From Pseudevernia furfuracea (taxonomy: Eukaryota; Ascomycota; Lecanoromycetes; Lecanorales; Parmeliaceae): DNA of 24,844 nucleotides. How positions within the stretch are numbered: position 1 is the first letter of the stretch; each line of letters starts with the position of its first letter. The position numbers and the translations under genes are program-made. Of the stretch, positions 1-11,291 are shown one piece after another. The notes under the pieces were generated by a model. The model was not told the origin of the DNA. It saw only the letters and a program-made list of their open reading frames with translations, and searched no databases. The stretch is taken from the NCBI GenBank assembly GCA_022315425.1, contig JAIUPT010000011.1, positions 1 through 24,844 on the forward strand. Reading direction: 5' to 3'.

Positions 1-262
1 TTAAACCATCACGTCGTTCGTGCAAGAGAGCGGCGATCCTCAGGAGGCTTTGCACGCCAGTGTCTCTCTTTAAAGAGCTATGAGATTAGTCAAAGGTTGT
101 CACAACAGCACCTGATCAAATTTTGGCCAAACAGTTCAACCTGATTGTGCGGTCTCATGCATCATCTGAGTCGCATGATCCTTGGTGTTCTGGCAGCGTG
201 CTGATACAACAGCATAAACTGTGCAAGTGACGCGCGATGTAACAGAGTTGGGTGACAATAGC
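1..262. other. upstream region of ARMC9-like gene
   Basis: No coding exon can be supported here. It is the presumed 5' flank/5' UTR of the ARMC9-like gene that starts at 263. I see no convincing TATA box. The start codon itself lies in a TGACGTCAAGG context (264-274), similar to the palindromes near 13214. A promoter role is inferred only from position. Confidence 0.3.
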
Positions 263-3200
263 ATGACGTCAAGGCCAGCTACCTTTCGCGACCTTTGCTC
301 CTGCCTATCGGAGTTCTTGCAGTATGAGGAGCTCAACTTAACATTGGAGGTGAATTGCGGAACGTCTCAAGTTGAGACCCTAGGTCTTCTGCAGCACTTA
401 TGTTGCTGTTGTTGTGTATACATAGGCTTTCACTGGCGAATTAGCAGCAAAACGTGCTTACTCAACAGGCCTGCATCATGAACGAACTAAGTCGGAGGCT
501 CAGCAGGCACAGGCCCATCTGGTATACATACGCTGCCCTGGGCTGTTGCTGCTATTGCTCCCTAATCTCCTCACAGCCAGTTTACCTCTGTCTGCAGCTG
601 AGACACTTTGACCAGGGCAATCGAGAGAGCTTTTTGGCCTCTGGCAGCATCAGATGCCAATTCAGCTGCAGCAGTCAGCCAATGGGCAAAAGGTACCTCA
701 CTTTAAGGAGCTCTTGCAGCTGATTTTGCCGTTGGATGCTACACGAACTTTTGCTTGGTTGCAGCTTGAGTTCCATATACAGCTTTACTTTGCCATCTTT
801 CCGGCGCTCATAGGTAAGGTTACATACACACATACCTATCCTGAGGCTCATTCGCGATGCTGCAAATCTCAAGCACTATGACAAAGACCTGCCTGCAAGC
901 TTCTCCGCTCTAAGTCACAGCTAACTTGACCTACAGGGCAGTCAGGCCGCCAGGGATTGTTGCAGACACTGCCAACCTTCAAACAGTACTTAGATGCCAG
1001 TGGCTCCCTGCTAGCTTCAGACCCCAATCTGCTCTCCTATTATGCCCTGCCATATGTGAGAGACCCCCAGAGCCACCCCTCCTTCAGGCACATCTTCACC
1101 CCAACCTTTGTATCAGACCTGCGACAGCAGATCAGCAATGCCCTACTGGCAGTGCCCTTCCAACAGCCCTTGCCCAGGTTATACAGCATGTATGCAGCTG
1201 CACAGGCTGCTTCTGCTGATGCTGTTCCTGTAGCAGGACTGCAGTTGTTCCACCAACATCATCAATCTCCAGTCTGTATGAGCTTAGACCCAATGGCCTT
1301 GTCACTGAGTGGTGGCAACCATCTACAGCTTCCACTTGGAGCAGGGCCAGTTTCTGCTATAGTGTCTGATGCAGCAACGGGCAGCAGCAGGCCTATCAGT
1401 GGTGTGCTGAATGGGAGCAGGAAGGGCAGCACTCGGCCCATCAGTGCCCTGCTGAATGGGAGCAAGGAGTTGGCAGACCTGCTCTCAGCTTCCAAGCCTC
1501 GCTACGCTGATCACATGCCACCTGCTTCTCTGGAGCCATCAGCTGAAGTCTTGCCTGGTCAATGCTCTACTTCTCCTTGAGCTTGCAGCATAAAGTGTGG
1601 GTAGTTGTTGCTTTCTGTTGTCCTCAGTCGCAAGCCTTGACGTGCAGAGCAACAGAGCAAGAACTCCCGGCCGAGCTGTGAAGCCTGTCTGGGTAGTTGT
1701 TGCTTGCACCAGTCATATCAAATTATAGTAGACCATAGCATCATTCACAGCATGGTCTTGCCATCTTCATGTGGAGTGTAGTGTGCCACCTCCTTGTCAG
1801 ACTGAGAGAGGTGTATCTGAGATGCTGCTGGGCACCTGCAGCACCAGCTTGGTTGTCTGAACCAGATTTGGTGTTCACCTGTTTGCCAAAAAAAGGTGAT
1901 GCATATTGTGGCTTTGCACTTTGAGCCTGCCAAACATCATCAAAACAAGCCTCTGCACCATAGTAGAAATTATTCAACTGTATTGGCTGCCTTAGACTGC
2001 CTGGATGCTGCTCATGTGGTGCTGTGCCCTGCAGTTGTGCATTCTGAAGCTGCTGAAGGCTTCAGCGCAGAGCCCAGCTTCCTAGAAGATGGCAACAACG
2101 CTTCCAGCCTAGCCATTCAGCCGGTCATCGTGCCACTCAGGACCCTCTCACCAGACATAGCAACCACTGATACACATGCTGTTGGCACATATGTAGTCAG
2201 CACAGGGGCAGACCAGCTTGCACTAGAAATGCCTGAGCCAAGACTCAATCTCATACGCAAGGATCAGGAGCGCGACAGCCAGCAATCACAGGGCGCAAGG
2301 CCAATGGATATTGACAGTCAGCACAGCGGCAGAGTGTCAGGAGAAACAGCAGCAAGCCAGGCAGCAGCTGACAGTGCAGCAGGCAGTGTCTTGATCAGCA
2401 GTGCAGCAAAAGCGAGCAGTGATGCCCAGTTGTCAGCGCCAATCAGGGTTGGTAGCATGTCTAGGGTTTCATCAGGACACAGATCAGTGTCATCTGCTTC
2501 TGAGGCTGCAATAGAGACATCTGCTGACGGTCAAGCAGAGAAGGATGACTCAGTGCATGACAATGTGAATCAGTCCCCTGCAGCCAGCCAAACCAGCAGC
2601 AGAAGGTCCAGCAGGATTGACAGTGCAAGGCAGCAGCCAGCAAGGAGTCCAAAGCCTGATGAGTCTGCTGCCACTGCTGGAGTCAGAAATGCATCTGAAT
2701 CCAACGTGGGAGGGTTTGCAACAGAGTCTGCAAATAGCTCTGCAGCACTGGCTGGCACAGCCGGGCTTTCAGACAAGAGCACTGCAGCAGGGCAGCTTGA
2801 CAATGATGGGGATGGCAGTGCAGTCATTGGCAGAGGCACAACAGCAGCAACCAGCAGTGGCAATGGAATAGGTCCTGTGTTGGGCGCTAATGAAGGCAGG
2901 CGCTCAAAGGACAGCTTTGAAGGCAGGGCATCTACTAGCAGCTCCAGACTGCTCAACCCAGACAGCTCTGCAGCTTCAGCTGATTTCACAGGTGATACTG
3001 CAATGCCAGCGTCCACGAGCAGCAATGCACAGCCTGCTGCAGAGACCCCAGCGGCATCCATTGATAGAGCAGACAGCATCAGGCAGGATGCAACAGCCAG
3101 TGCAGGCAGACAGGGCATTTCAGCACACACTGCACAAGACCGCAATGGCGGTTTGGCTGAGGGTCCAGAGGAGAGTCAGGGTCTCTTAGGAGTTGATGCA

Positions 3201-6200
3201 GAAGGCAGTCGAGGCTGTGTAAGTCCTGACCTTGAACACAGTCAGAGCCCCAGCCAAACCCCCATGGGCCCCAGTGTACAAAGCAGCCAAGACCTGGCAG
3301 GCCTCAGGCCCAAGGCAGCAGCTGACAGCCCTACTGTGGGTGACAAGACAGAGGGCAGCATGGTGGGGGCCTCGCTGTCCCGGCTTGGGAAGGAGGGTGG
3401 GGCAGGGGTCATCAGACACAGCGTCATACTAACCAGCTTGGATCCTTTGGAGCAGTGGATGTACACCCAACCTGGCATGCTGCCTGCTCTAGATTATGAC
3501 AAGATCAAGACAGATCTTCAGGTAGCTCATTCACTCCCTTGCCGAGGCGTCAATGTGCATATGTGTTTGCTGTCTCGCCTCATTCATTCACCCACCAGCT
3601 CCTCCTTCGGTTGCTCATTCACTTGCTCACTGCTCACTCACTGCTCGCTCACTCACTCACTCACTCACTCACTCACTCACTCACTCACTCACTCACTCAC
3701 TCACTCACTTGTAGCATGAGTAAAGACTCCTTCAGAAGCATATAATGCGTGTCATCAATGTTAGAGCTAGAGCTTAAATGTTGAGTACCTCACAGTCAAG
3801 AAAAGCAGCAAAGCGTTTTGGCACAATGCTGGCACATCAGTTGTGAGCTTCTTGGCTGCTATACAGGGTGAACATGCTGGCCTGGCGGCAGCATTGCTGC
3901 AGGCCCTGCGATGGCGACTGGAAAAGGCAATCTCTGCCACTGACCGGTGTCAAGTGCTTTCTGGCTACATCCAGCGCGACATCTTGCTCTTAAGGTCAGT
4001 CCTCCTCACTAGCTTGTCTTTGGGGCTTGAATTTGCTGCATTAGACCGCCGCCTTTCTTTGTCTGCAAAGCTTGTGTCATGTTGTCTTTGTTGCCTGGAA
4101 TGTGTGTGGCTTGTGCTGTCACTAGTTTTCACAACCATGACTGTGTCATAACAGCTCAGCTGCCACAGGACAGGGTTAGGGATCACCTGCATGCATTTCT
4201 AGCATTGAATGATGTCAGATTTGCGTTCAACACCTCTGCGAGGCAATGTATCCTCATCAGCCACATCTTGACTACAGGCTTTCCTACATGTGCTTCACAT
4301 GCAGGCAATCCAGGGAAGAGCATCCGTGGACGAGGCTTGGCGCCAAAGCATCAAGCAAGGCAGGAAGTGAGCAATGGGCCTGTCTGCTGAGTGTGTTAGC
4401 TGGAATGCATACTGGACGTGCATATTTATGCAGTGCTGCAAGCATGGTGGTGCAGCAGCTGTGCCACTGGGTGCAAGCTGCACATGACCTGCACCAGAGC
4501 AATGTAAGCGTTCTGGCTCCTTTCTTGTGCAGCCCACATTCATTTCAGCCTTCGGCAATGGCTACAACGTTTGGATACACGTGGTTGTTGCCACTAGCAG
4601 ATCCCTTCAGCATGCACTGTAGTCCCTCATGTCCTTTCTCTGCCAAGCCATTGAAATGTTGAGCCTGTGTGTGCTGGACATGCACCAAGCATTGGCGGCT
4701 GATGCCAATGTCAGCACCAAACATGTGCAGCAAAATGCTTTGGCACCCTCCATGCTGAAATGCCTCATTGCAGGCGAGCTGTACTCACCAATCTTGATGT
4801 TTCAATGTATCTATTTTGCCGTGACACACACTTGTAGTGTGTTGGGTGACTCATCTTGGGAGATCCTTGGAATTGCCAACTGCAAATCATCTGGTAGGCT
4901 GTCAATTTGTGTTCGCATGCATTGTGTTTGAGTCGAGCATCAGGTTCATGCAGTTGCAGTAACAAATGTCAAGGACAGCAACTGACAGTAATAGCGCTTG
5001 TGTGCAGGACTCACAAGGCAAGGGCTTGCAGGGACATGCTCTTGAGGCGCTTCAAAGACTGAGTACAAGGTGAGATTCTCCTGTGGCACACTGCAGTAGC
5101 CTTGGTCAAAGCTAATCCTGACTTCACAAATTTGCAGTCACATGATGTCCTTCAAGTGGTGCCATGTGCTTGTTCACGCTTTTAGGGTCCTTCTGAGAAT
5201 CTAAACATGCAGCATTTGTGATGGACTATGTCACTCTGGGACACAGAAGTCACCTTGAGACTGTTCACGCTTCTAGCTACTCACTCTGAAGGAGACATCT
5301 GTGTCCCAGAAGGACATAGCCCATCACAAATGCACCATGCTTGGATTCTGAGAAGGACTAGGTGATTCTGCATGCCCTGGTAGTAGCTGCTTTGCTGGCT
5401 TCTACAACAACAATGAGGCCGTGAAACAGTGTCTGATCTGTCTTATGGCTGCATGAGTGACATCTGTTCTACAGGCTTGACTGTCAGGCCATAACCATCG
5501 TTTCTACCAATTGCCTTCAGCAGAGCACATGCAACACTTGACAAATTCGTAGCATTGATTCTGCATCCTGCTTCACACAGCATGCCGCTTCAAGACTTGC
5601 CCGTCAATATGAGGAGAAATGCTTTTTCACCTCTAAACAGTTCTTTTGTCATCAGCAGGGTTGCATGGTTGCAGGCATCAGGTACGGCCCATCATGGTGG
5701 AACAGGGTGTGGTCAGATGGCTGGTGGGTCAGCTCACTCATCTGGATGCAATCGCCGTGCCTACCCTGGAGTGCTGTGGTGCCTTGCTCATGAACCTGAC
5801 CCTGTCCAAGGCAGGCCGCCATGAGTGTGAACAGGTCAGTTATGCTCATTTTGTTACGTGCCTCAAAGAGAGTTTCTTGTTGTTGGACCCCCCCCCCCCC
5901 CCCCCTCCGTCGGCGTGCTGTTTTTGAGGATGAGGAAGCTGGTGGTGCTGTTGCTGCAAAGATATGCTCAGCCAATTGATCCAGGGTTTGAAAGCAGCAG
6001 TGCCTGATTATGGGGTCAGTGTGCAAGCCAAGGTGCATGCCACATGCACAGTTGCATGCCTGCAGATCTCGCAATTCTGTTCCTGGGCTGCAGCGCCAAT
6101 AACAAATGTTGATGTATAAAGTATTGACCGTGCTATTGTCCCCGGAATGCGCATTTGGATAGCCTGTTTGTTGCCACAAAGGCTGCATGGCAATCATGCA

Positions 6201-7878
6201 GCAGCGCAATACATTAAATGCCATGTATAAGTTGGGTGTTATTGTATATGTAGCTGGAGATTCTGGTTCCACTGGAGAACCTGCTGGAGCACGAGAGCGT
6301 GAGGGTGCAGACCTATGCAAATGCAAGCCTATACTCCCTGTTGCGAGAGCCCCCCATCAGGTTAGCAAGTTACATGCACCCTGGCACTAGTGTTTAGGCA
6401 AGCTAGCCTGTCGAGGAAAGCTCACCCTCAAATTAGCGTGGTTCTGGCATTTGCATTGCGCCTATGCTTTGACAATGGAAAGAGACCAAGTGAGCAAGCT
6501 GCACACAGCTGTAGTCATCATGTGCAAGCTCCTGTCAGGGGGATGATCTGATCGCAAAGTGCAGCACGTTTACTTACCACAGTGAAATCTGGCGCATGAG
6601 GAGAGTGCTGCACACTTACAAACATCAGTGGCACTTCAACTGGCATCTGTCAACCATGGCAGCTTGTGGCTATAGGGAAGCAGCCAGAGAGAAAGGAGTG
6701 GATGACTTCCTACACCATGTGAAGCAACAGGCCAGTCCTGTCATTGGCCGGCAGATAGACTGCGTCCTGCAGCACTGGCATGACTTGGATGCTGGCAAGG
6801 CTGCTGCTCAACAGAGTCCTGATCAGTTGGATGATCTTGATGATGATCCGCGTGATGCTCATAGTCATCTGGGGACTGGACTGGATGAAGCAGAGACAGT
6901 GCACTCATGGGGTACTGATCCCTAAGCACCACCTGACGGTGAATGTGTGTCTGGTAGTTGCACCCCTGCTGTCTAGTGATGCACCAGTCATTAGCGATGA
7001 GCTTTGGACACTGTCATGCCTTTGCCTGTTTACAATGTTGCCTACTAAAAGTGCCCTGTGTCAACAAATTTTGCCCTCTGATTACACAGTTTGCTCGCTG
7101 TCTACAAAAGTTTCCCTAGCATCTGTGTTGCGGACCATGCAACAGCTTGACGTCTGATGTGCCAAGCTATCAGTGCTCTTGACCCTTTTGGTAAGCTTGC
7201 TGATTATAGCACTTCCTGCTTTACCTCTGATTGCCAGGCATGTGTGCAGATCAACTGCATGGCGAGAAGCTCCTGTGCAGTCAGTACGTGCAAGAAGGGG
7301 CTCCAGTTGCATCGCCTGCTGAACAGGTGGCAGAGCAAACAAAGAGGATGAGTGGCATTAGCATCAAAGACTTGTCTGCTGTGCTGAACCCATCCACTAC
7401 AAAGAGCCTGGACATAGGTCAGCACAGTTGGAGCTGCAACTTGCTAGTGTCACAGCATGCAGCTGTAATTCATGTTGTTACTTGCCAGCATGTGTGCAAA
7501 ATCAGCTTGGAATGTGGCATGCTAACATCCATTCTGCTGGTACGGCATGAGCCAATTACCTGTGGCCTATGAGACAGGGGCCCCCTGTCACATATGTTAG
7601 GATGTTTGGCGCAAATTATATGTTGTTGCTGTGCAATTTCCCATGATCAGTCCTGTATATAACTTTCAGGAGATAGTCAGCATGTTAAGGGAGCAGGGCA
7701 GATCCAGGAGCAGGATGTGCCAGCAGCAAGGCCAAAGATCGCAAACAAAACAGTCGATGGCAACCTTTCTGCACTGCTGCCAAAGCTAATTCCGGCTGCC
7801 AAGCAACAAGAGTACATTGCTGCATTTGGGTCTCAGACAAAGTTGCCCAGGACACCACTCTTATCAGGCTACAAGTGA
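263..7878 (+). CDS. ARMC9: ARMC9-like protein (LisH and armadillo repeats), 13 exons, one apparent frameshift
   Basis: Homologue of ARMC9, known in animals and ciliates as a basal-body/ciliary protein. Proposed exons: 263-383, 445-521, 598-813, 937-1557, 2035(or 1996)-3521, 3867-3994, 4305-4503, 5008-5069, 5675-5834, 6254-6360, 6676-6911, 7250-7417, 7670-7878. All junctions are GT..AG and phases agree throughout, except for one missing base in exon 3. About 1263 residues. Seen: LisH-like helix pair at about residues 8-30; LEFHIQLYFAIF near 120-131; SYYALPYV with HPSFRHIF, a hallmark ARMC9 segment; LDYDKIKTDL near 830; ALLQALRWRLE opening the ARM part; GALLMNLTLSKAGRHECEQ; VRVQTYANASLYSLL; an acidic DDLDDD stretch; HGEKLL; stop TGA at 7876. 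Residues of about 420-800 are low-complexity Ser/Ala/Gly-rich, which makes the protein much longer than the usual ARMC9. Least certain: the exon 2 start (445 or 448), the exon 5 acceptor and the exon 12 acceptor. Orthology is well supported; ciliary function is inferred from the family. Confidence 0.85.
1390..1479 (+). repeat. in-frame 45-bp tandem duplication in ARMC9 exon 4
   Basis: Two adjacent 45-bp units (starting at about 1390 and 1435) encode two 15-residue copies of the type RPIS-x-x-LNGS, with several substitutions between them. They lie in the variable linker after the conserved HPSFRHIF block. The repeat keeps frame, so it looks like a tolerated protein-level expansion. Confidence 0.7.
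3648..3709 (+). repeat. (ACTC)n microsatellite in ARMC9 intron 5
   Basis: About 15 uninterrupted copies of the tetranucleotide ACTC, preceded by imperfect copies from about 3610. It lies wholly within the intron between 3522 and 3866. The open reading frame of exon 5 runs on into it only because the repeat carries no stop codon in that frame. Confidence 0.9.
5188..5357. repeat. long imperfect inverted repeat in ARMC9 intron 8
   Basis: The left arm (about 5188-5258) and right arm (about 5286-5357) are reverse complements at roughly 80-85% over about 70 bp. The spacer is only about 27 nt. Shared core words include GCATTTGTGATGG with CCATCACAAATGC, and CTGGGACACAGA with TCTGTGTCCCAG. The near-identical words GTTCACGCTTTTA (5172) and GTTCACGCTTCTA (5263) flank the left arm. 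Transcribed as intron RNA this would fold into a long hairpin. It could be a MITE-like relic or a small-RNA precursor; the sequence does not decide. Confidence 0.8.
5888..5905 (+). repeat. poly-C run of 18 in ARMC9 intron 9
   Basis: An uninterrupted run of 18 C residues, followed by TCCGTCGG, inside the intron that separates the ARM exon ending at 5834 from the exon starting at 6254. Its exact length is likely to be unreliable in most sequencing data. Confidence 0.9.
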
Positions 7879-8540
7879 TGCAGCGTATGTGTCGTGCTCT
7901 TGGTATAGCTCATCAATTGCGCAACATGCTAGATGATTTTTGTATAAACAAATACATGTCAGAGTCACTGCTGTCGACTCAGCTTGCCAGACATGACGTA
8001 GTTCAGGTCGACTTTGCGTGAATCCTTCTTATCCTGCACCCTGAAGTAGCAGCATGGTGACATTGTGACTTCTGTCTGCAGTGTAGGTACAGTCCTGCAT
8101 TCCACATGCTCACAAGCCATATGACAACCCACATGATGTACGGTACTTGAACCGTGTAATGATCGTCGATGAACAAATCTATTTTTTGGTGATGTTGACA
8201 GTCATTCATTGTCAGACAAACACATGCAGATATGTTACTACAGTAGTAACAATATTGGTTTGCTTTTGAGACTGAAGTGAGGAGGTCAGGCAGTACCTCA
8301 GTTGTAGTTGTCCGTTTGCTTGCGGTCATCGCCGCGAACATCCAGTTTGCAAGCATGGCCCTGATTTTGCCAAATTGCCTGAGGAAGGGTCCGCCCGCCG
8401 CTGACCGCCGATTGTACAACTGCCGTGATGAACACGGACGGAATGCATGACCTCAGAAATGTGACCCGAATGCAGCTGACCAGAATGTGACTGATCAGTA
8501 TGTGCTACCACTGATCACCGCAGGTCGCCGCTCGCAAAGC
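7879..8540. other. intergenic region between ARMC9-like and exonuclease genes
   Basis: No exon is supported on either strand. It should hold the 3' UTR of the ARMC9-like gene and the promoter of the exonuclease gene. A 17-bp palindrome, GTTACTACAGTAGTAAC, lies at 8234-8250 (two 8-bp arms around one base). From about 8440 to 8500 there are loose repeats of the form GAATGTGAC/GAATGCAGCTGACC. An open minus-strand frame at 8003-8419 shows no recognisable protein features. Confidence 0.4.
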
Positions 8541-9294
8541 ATGAGTCCTGTACCGTACACTATTGTTGATTCTCGACCATGTCTTTCGGCGGTCTTGCGA
8601 AGCTTCAACGTATCCTCCGTTTCAGCACGGCCTATCCTCTATCTGGACTTGGAAGGCATCAATTTATGCAGACACGGATCTATCTCCATCATGCAAGTGT
8701 ATCAGAGCCAAGAGGAGCATGTATATCTGATAGACGTGCACACCTTGGGAGCTGCCGCCTTCATCACAACAGCAACGGACGGTGTCACAACGCTGAAGAG
8801 CGTTTTAGAGAACCCTCATTCCCAAAGCGTTCTTTGATGTCCGCAATGACTCTGACGCGCTTTATAACCTCTACAGCGTATTCATGCGTGGAGTGGTGGA
8901 TGTGCAACTGATGGAGCTGCGGACACGAACCGGGTCCAGAAGGCTGCTCAATGGCCTTGCTCGCTGCTTGGAGGGGTATTTCAAATCAACACGAAGGATT
9001 GTGGAGGCCTCAGAGTGGAATGAAGCCAAGCAGGCTGGTTTGCGGCTGTTCGCCCCTGAACGAGGTGGCTCCTACGAGGTCTTCAATGCAAGGCCTATGA
9101 GACAAGCGATTGTGGACTACTGCATCCAGGACGTCACATTTCTCCCAGATCTGTATGATCTGTATGCACAGGGTCTGACCCCTTTGTGGAAAAGGAGACT
9201 CGATGCAGAAGCCCTGAGAAGGGTGGCAGTGTGTCAATGGCAAAGTTATTTGCCACAGGGTAGGCACAAGGTGCTGGCACCATCCTTCCTGTGA
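8541..9294 (+). CDS. DEDDy 3'-5' exonuclease domain protein (EXD1-like), with one-base frameshift
   Basis: Intronless gene for an RNase D/EXD-type 3'-5' exonuclease of about 250 residues. The ATG at 8541 fits because the family-like YTIVDS segment follows within about six codons. An in-frame ATG at 8487 is also possible. Seen: Exo I motif YLDLEGINLCRHG (Asp and Glu of DxE), YLIDVHTLG, Exo II motif FFDVRNDSDALY, and Exo III YCIQDVTFLPDLY with the Tyr-x3-Asp spacing of DEDDy enzymes. The C-terminus QGRHKVLAP resembles family ends; TGA at 9292. The reading frame changes at 8811-8820: TLKSVLENP is read up to 8816, then IPKAFFDVRN is read one base later. The full span is 754 nt, one more than a whole number of codons, so one extra base is indicated. 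All metal-binding residues are present, so the enzyme would be active if the indel is a sequence error. The substrate is unknown. Confidence 0.8.
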
Positions 9295-10438
9295 ATTCGA
9301 ACAAGGACGCCTGTTGCATACCATTGTGCAGACTGTCATCACAGCTTTTGTACACTGGTGGTCACAAGCTTTTCCACGAGACACATCACCACATGACCAA
9401 GTGCAAGGACATCAATTCAATATCATAGTATGATTTTGAGATTTTGTACAGTTACTTTCACCGTTTTTGCAGCTACAAAGCCCAGGTTGTCCTTGCCTAG
9501 AAGATTGATGTGGGCTGTGAGCACTGTCTTTACTAGGCCTATAGGCCTTGCTAGGCTTGGCAGCACAATGAACATGTGCTTGCTGTGTTATTATACATTT
9601 AGAGACTGCTTTTTCAGCTGGAGTGCTAAATTTCAAGTCCTACTTGTGGACCTGTGAGGGACAAAGTTGATCAAGAAGAAGTGCACTCGTGCCTCAAGAA
9701 TGCTGTGAAGCGGCAATGATAAGGCACTGCTGGATCTTGACAGGTGACATTTGGTATGAAGAATGTCTTGGCAAATGTGCGTGGGAGCATGGGGGTAATC
9801 CCAGTATATATTTACGGTTCAAACCCAAATCTGAGTACATAAATAGGATTAAGTCCTAAATCCAGTCATAACCTAGACTCATTGTTGAAGCAGCCCGAGG
9901 GCTTGACCTGGGGCTTGACATTGTGAAGTGGTTACTCACCTTTGTTACCTTATCATCCAGCATCACATGAACGCTATACTTCTCTTTAAAAGCAGGGTGG
10001 GTGTCTAATGGTATTTGCAAGCTTCCTCAAGGATGGCCGTGTACCCTGTAAGTGCTTGTAGCATGTGCAGCCTTCATTTGTAAGCTCTAGAGATCTGGGT
10101 ACCAACCTTGATCAAGTCTGCAAAGTGCTACAAATTTTCTGTACAAGCAAATCTTTAAAGTTACATTGCTTGCCTTTGCTTGAGTACTGTTCGTCGCTCC
10201 CCATGCGTATGATATAGGCAGAAAGCATTAAGTTTTGCTGTTGAGCTTGACAACAGCTGCAACTACGACCAAAACCAGTGCTTCACAAGAGATGTTACAT
10301 TCAGGAAGCACACATGTTGGACAACAGAAGGTTGGGCTTTTCAGCACTCATGATGGGAGCCTCATAGGCAGCAGCCCAGAGTAAATGTGATGGAGTGCCT
10401 ACTCAAGCACAGCGTCTCTCGACTTCCGCCAAATCCAT

Positions 10439-10480
10439 ACACCTCACCATATCAACCTCACCGTCAACCTCACCATATCA
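10439..10480 (+). repeat. short tandem repeat of ACCTCACCATATCA words
   Basis: ACCTCACCATATCA occurs at about 10440 and again at about 10466, separated by a partial copy (ACCTCACCGTCA). It lies in non-coding sequence and looks like local slippage. Confidence 0.6.
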
Positions 10481-11243
10481 TTGAATGCTTCTTGCATGTC
10501 TGGCTCAGACTGTGACAGTGTGGCTAGTGAGCTTTGACAGTTTGTGCAGGGTTGCACAGACTGTGCAATTAGCACACTCGGTAAACTAGTGTGTGTCTCC
10601 TCAGCAGTGTTTATCTTATAGTGTGTATCTCCACAGCAGGCATGGTTCATCCTTATGTACACACTGATCCCAGGCATGCACAAAGGTATGCCATACCCTT
10701 CTCAGCATTTTGCCATCAAGCTCAAGCTCTAGCGCACGAGCCTTACACACTCTTTCCAAATGCGAAAGAGGTATACGAAGGGCAAAGGCTGAGACCTCAT
10801 GCTTTTGTCAGTGCAACATCATGATGTACTCTGAGGGCACAGATGTGATACGGCAGGTGCACCAGCATGCCTCAGAACCACAACTGCTGCTGCTTTGTGC
10901 TGGTGACAAATTGCCAAGGGGCTGAACTGTAGCTGTCTGTAGAACTGTGTTTCCCCTGTAGTATAGAATGTTTTGACCGCGCAAAACCTGCTGACACAAG
11001 CTTCTCTGTGACATTCTGCAGAGCTGTGGGACTTGATGCTGTGCTGTGGGGTCTGCATCTAGTGTCAGATGTTTGTCATGCACTGCCAGTAGAGATATGT
11101 CCCAGGCTGGGCAGGCCTCGAGATTGCAGTGCCAGGGCTGGGCTTGGAAACAAGTGAATGACCCACCCTGAGGGGCAAGCCAGATTTTGAGGGCTCTTCT
11201 GATGGAATTGGGCAAAAGCTTCACTATCTCACACAGTGCACTC

Positions 11244-11291
11244 TGTATTAAGCGTGATAGTGAGCAATGTATTAAGAGTGATAGTGAGCAA
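11244..11291 (+). repeat. 24-bp tandem duplication
   Basis: Two head-to-tail 24-bp units of the type TGTATTAAG(C/A)GTGATAGTGAGCAA, differing at one base and followed by a short third start (CGTATCA). No gene is supported around it. Confidence 0.8.

Noticed and set aside
2570..3145. 191-residue open frame on the minus strand
   Set aside because: It is the mirror of the Ser/Ala-rich coding strand, whose GCA/AGC/CAG codon bias leaves the opposite strand open. Its Leu/Ala/Ser-rich product has no recognisable features.
3522..3719. Continuation of the long open frame of ARMC9 exon 5 through the ACTC repeat
   Set aside because: The repeat simply lacks stops in this frame. The donor CAG|GTAGCT at 3522 and the exon at 3867 give an in-phase join that matches the family sequence.
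5652..6326. 224-residue open frame on the minus strand
   Set aside because: It overlaps two well-supported ARM-repeat exons on the plus strand and runs through the poly-C tract. The product is low in recognisable structure.
8154..8158. TGTAA as a poly(A) signal for the ARMC9-like gene
   Set aside because: A five-base word about 280 nt after the stop is expected by chance. Similar words near the other genes lie at inconsistent distances, so no signal is annotated.
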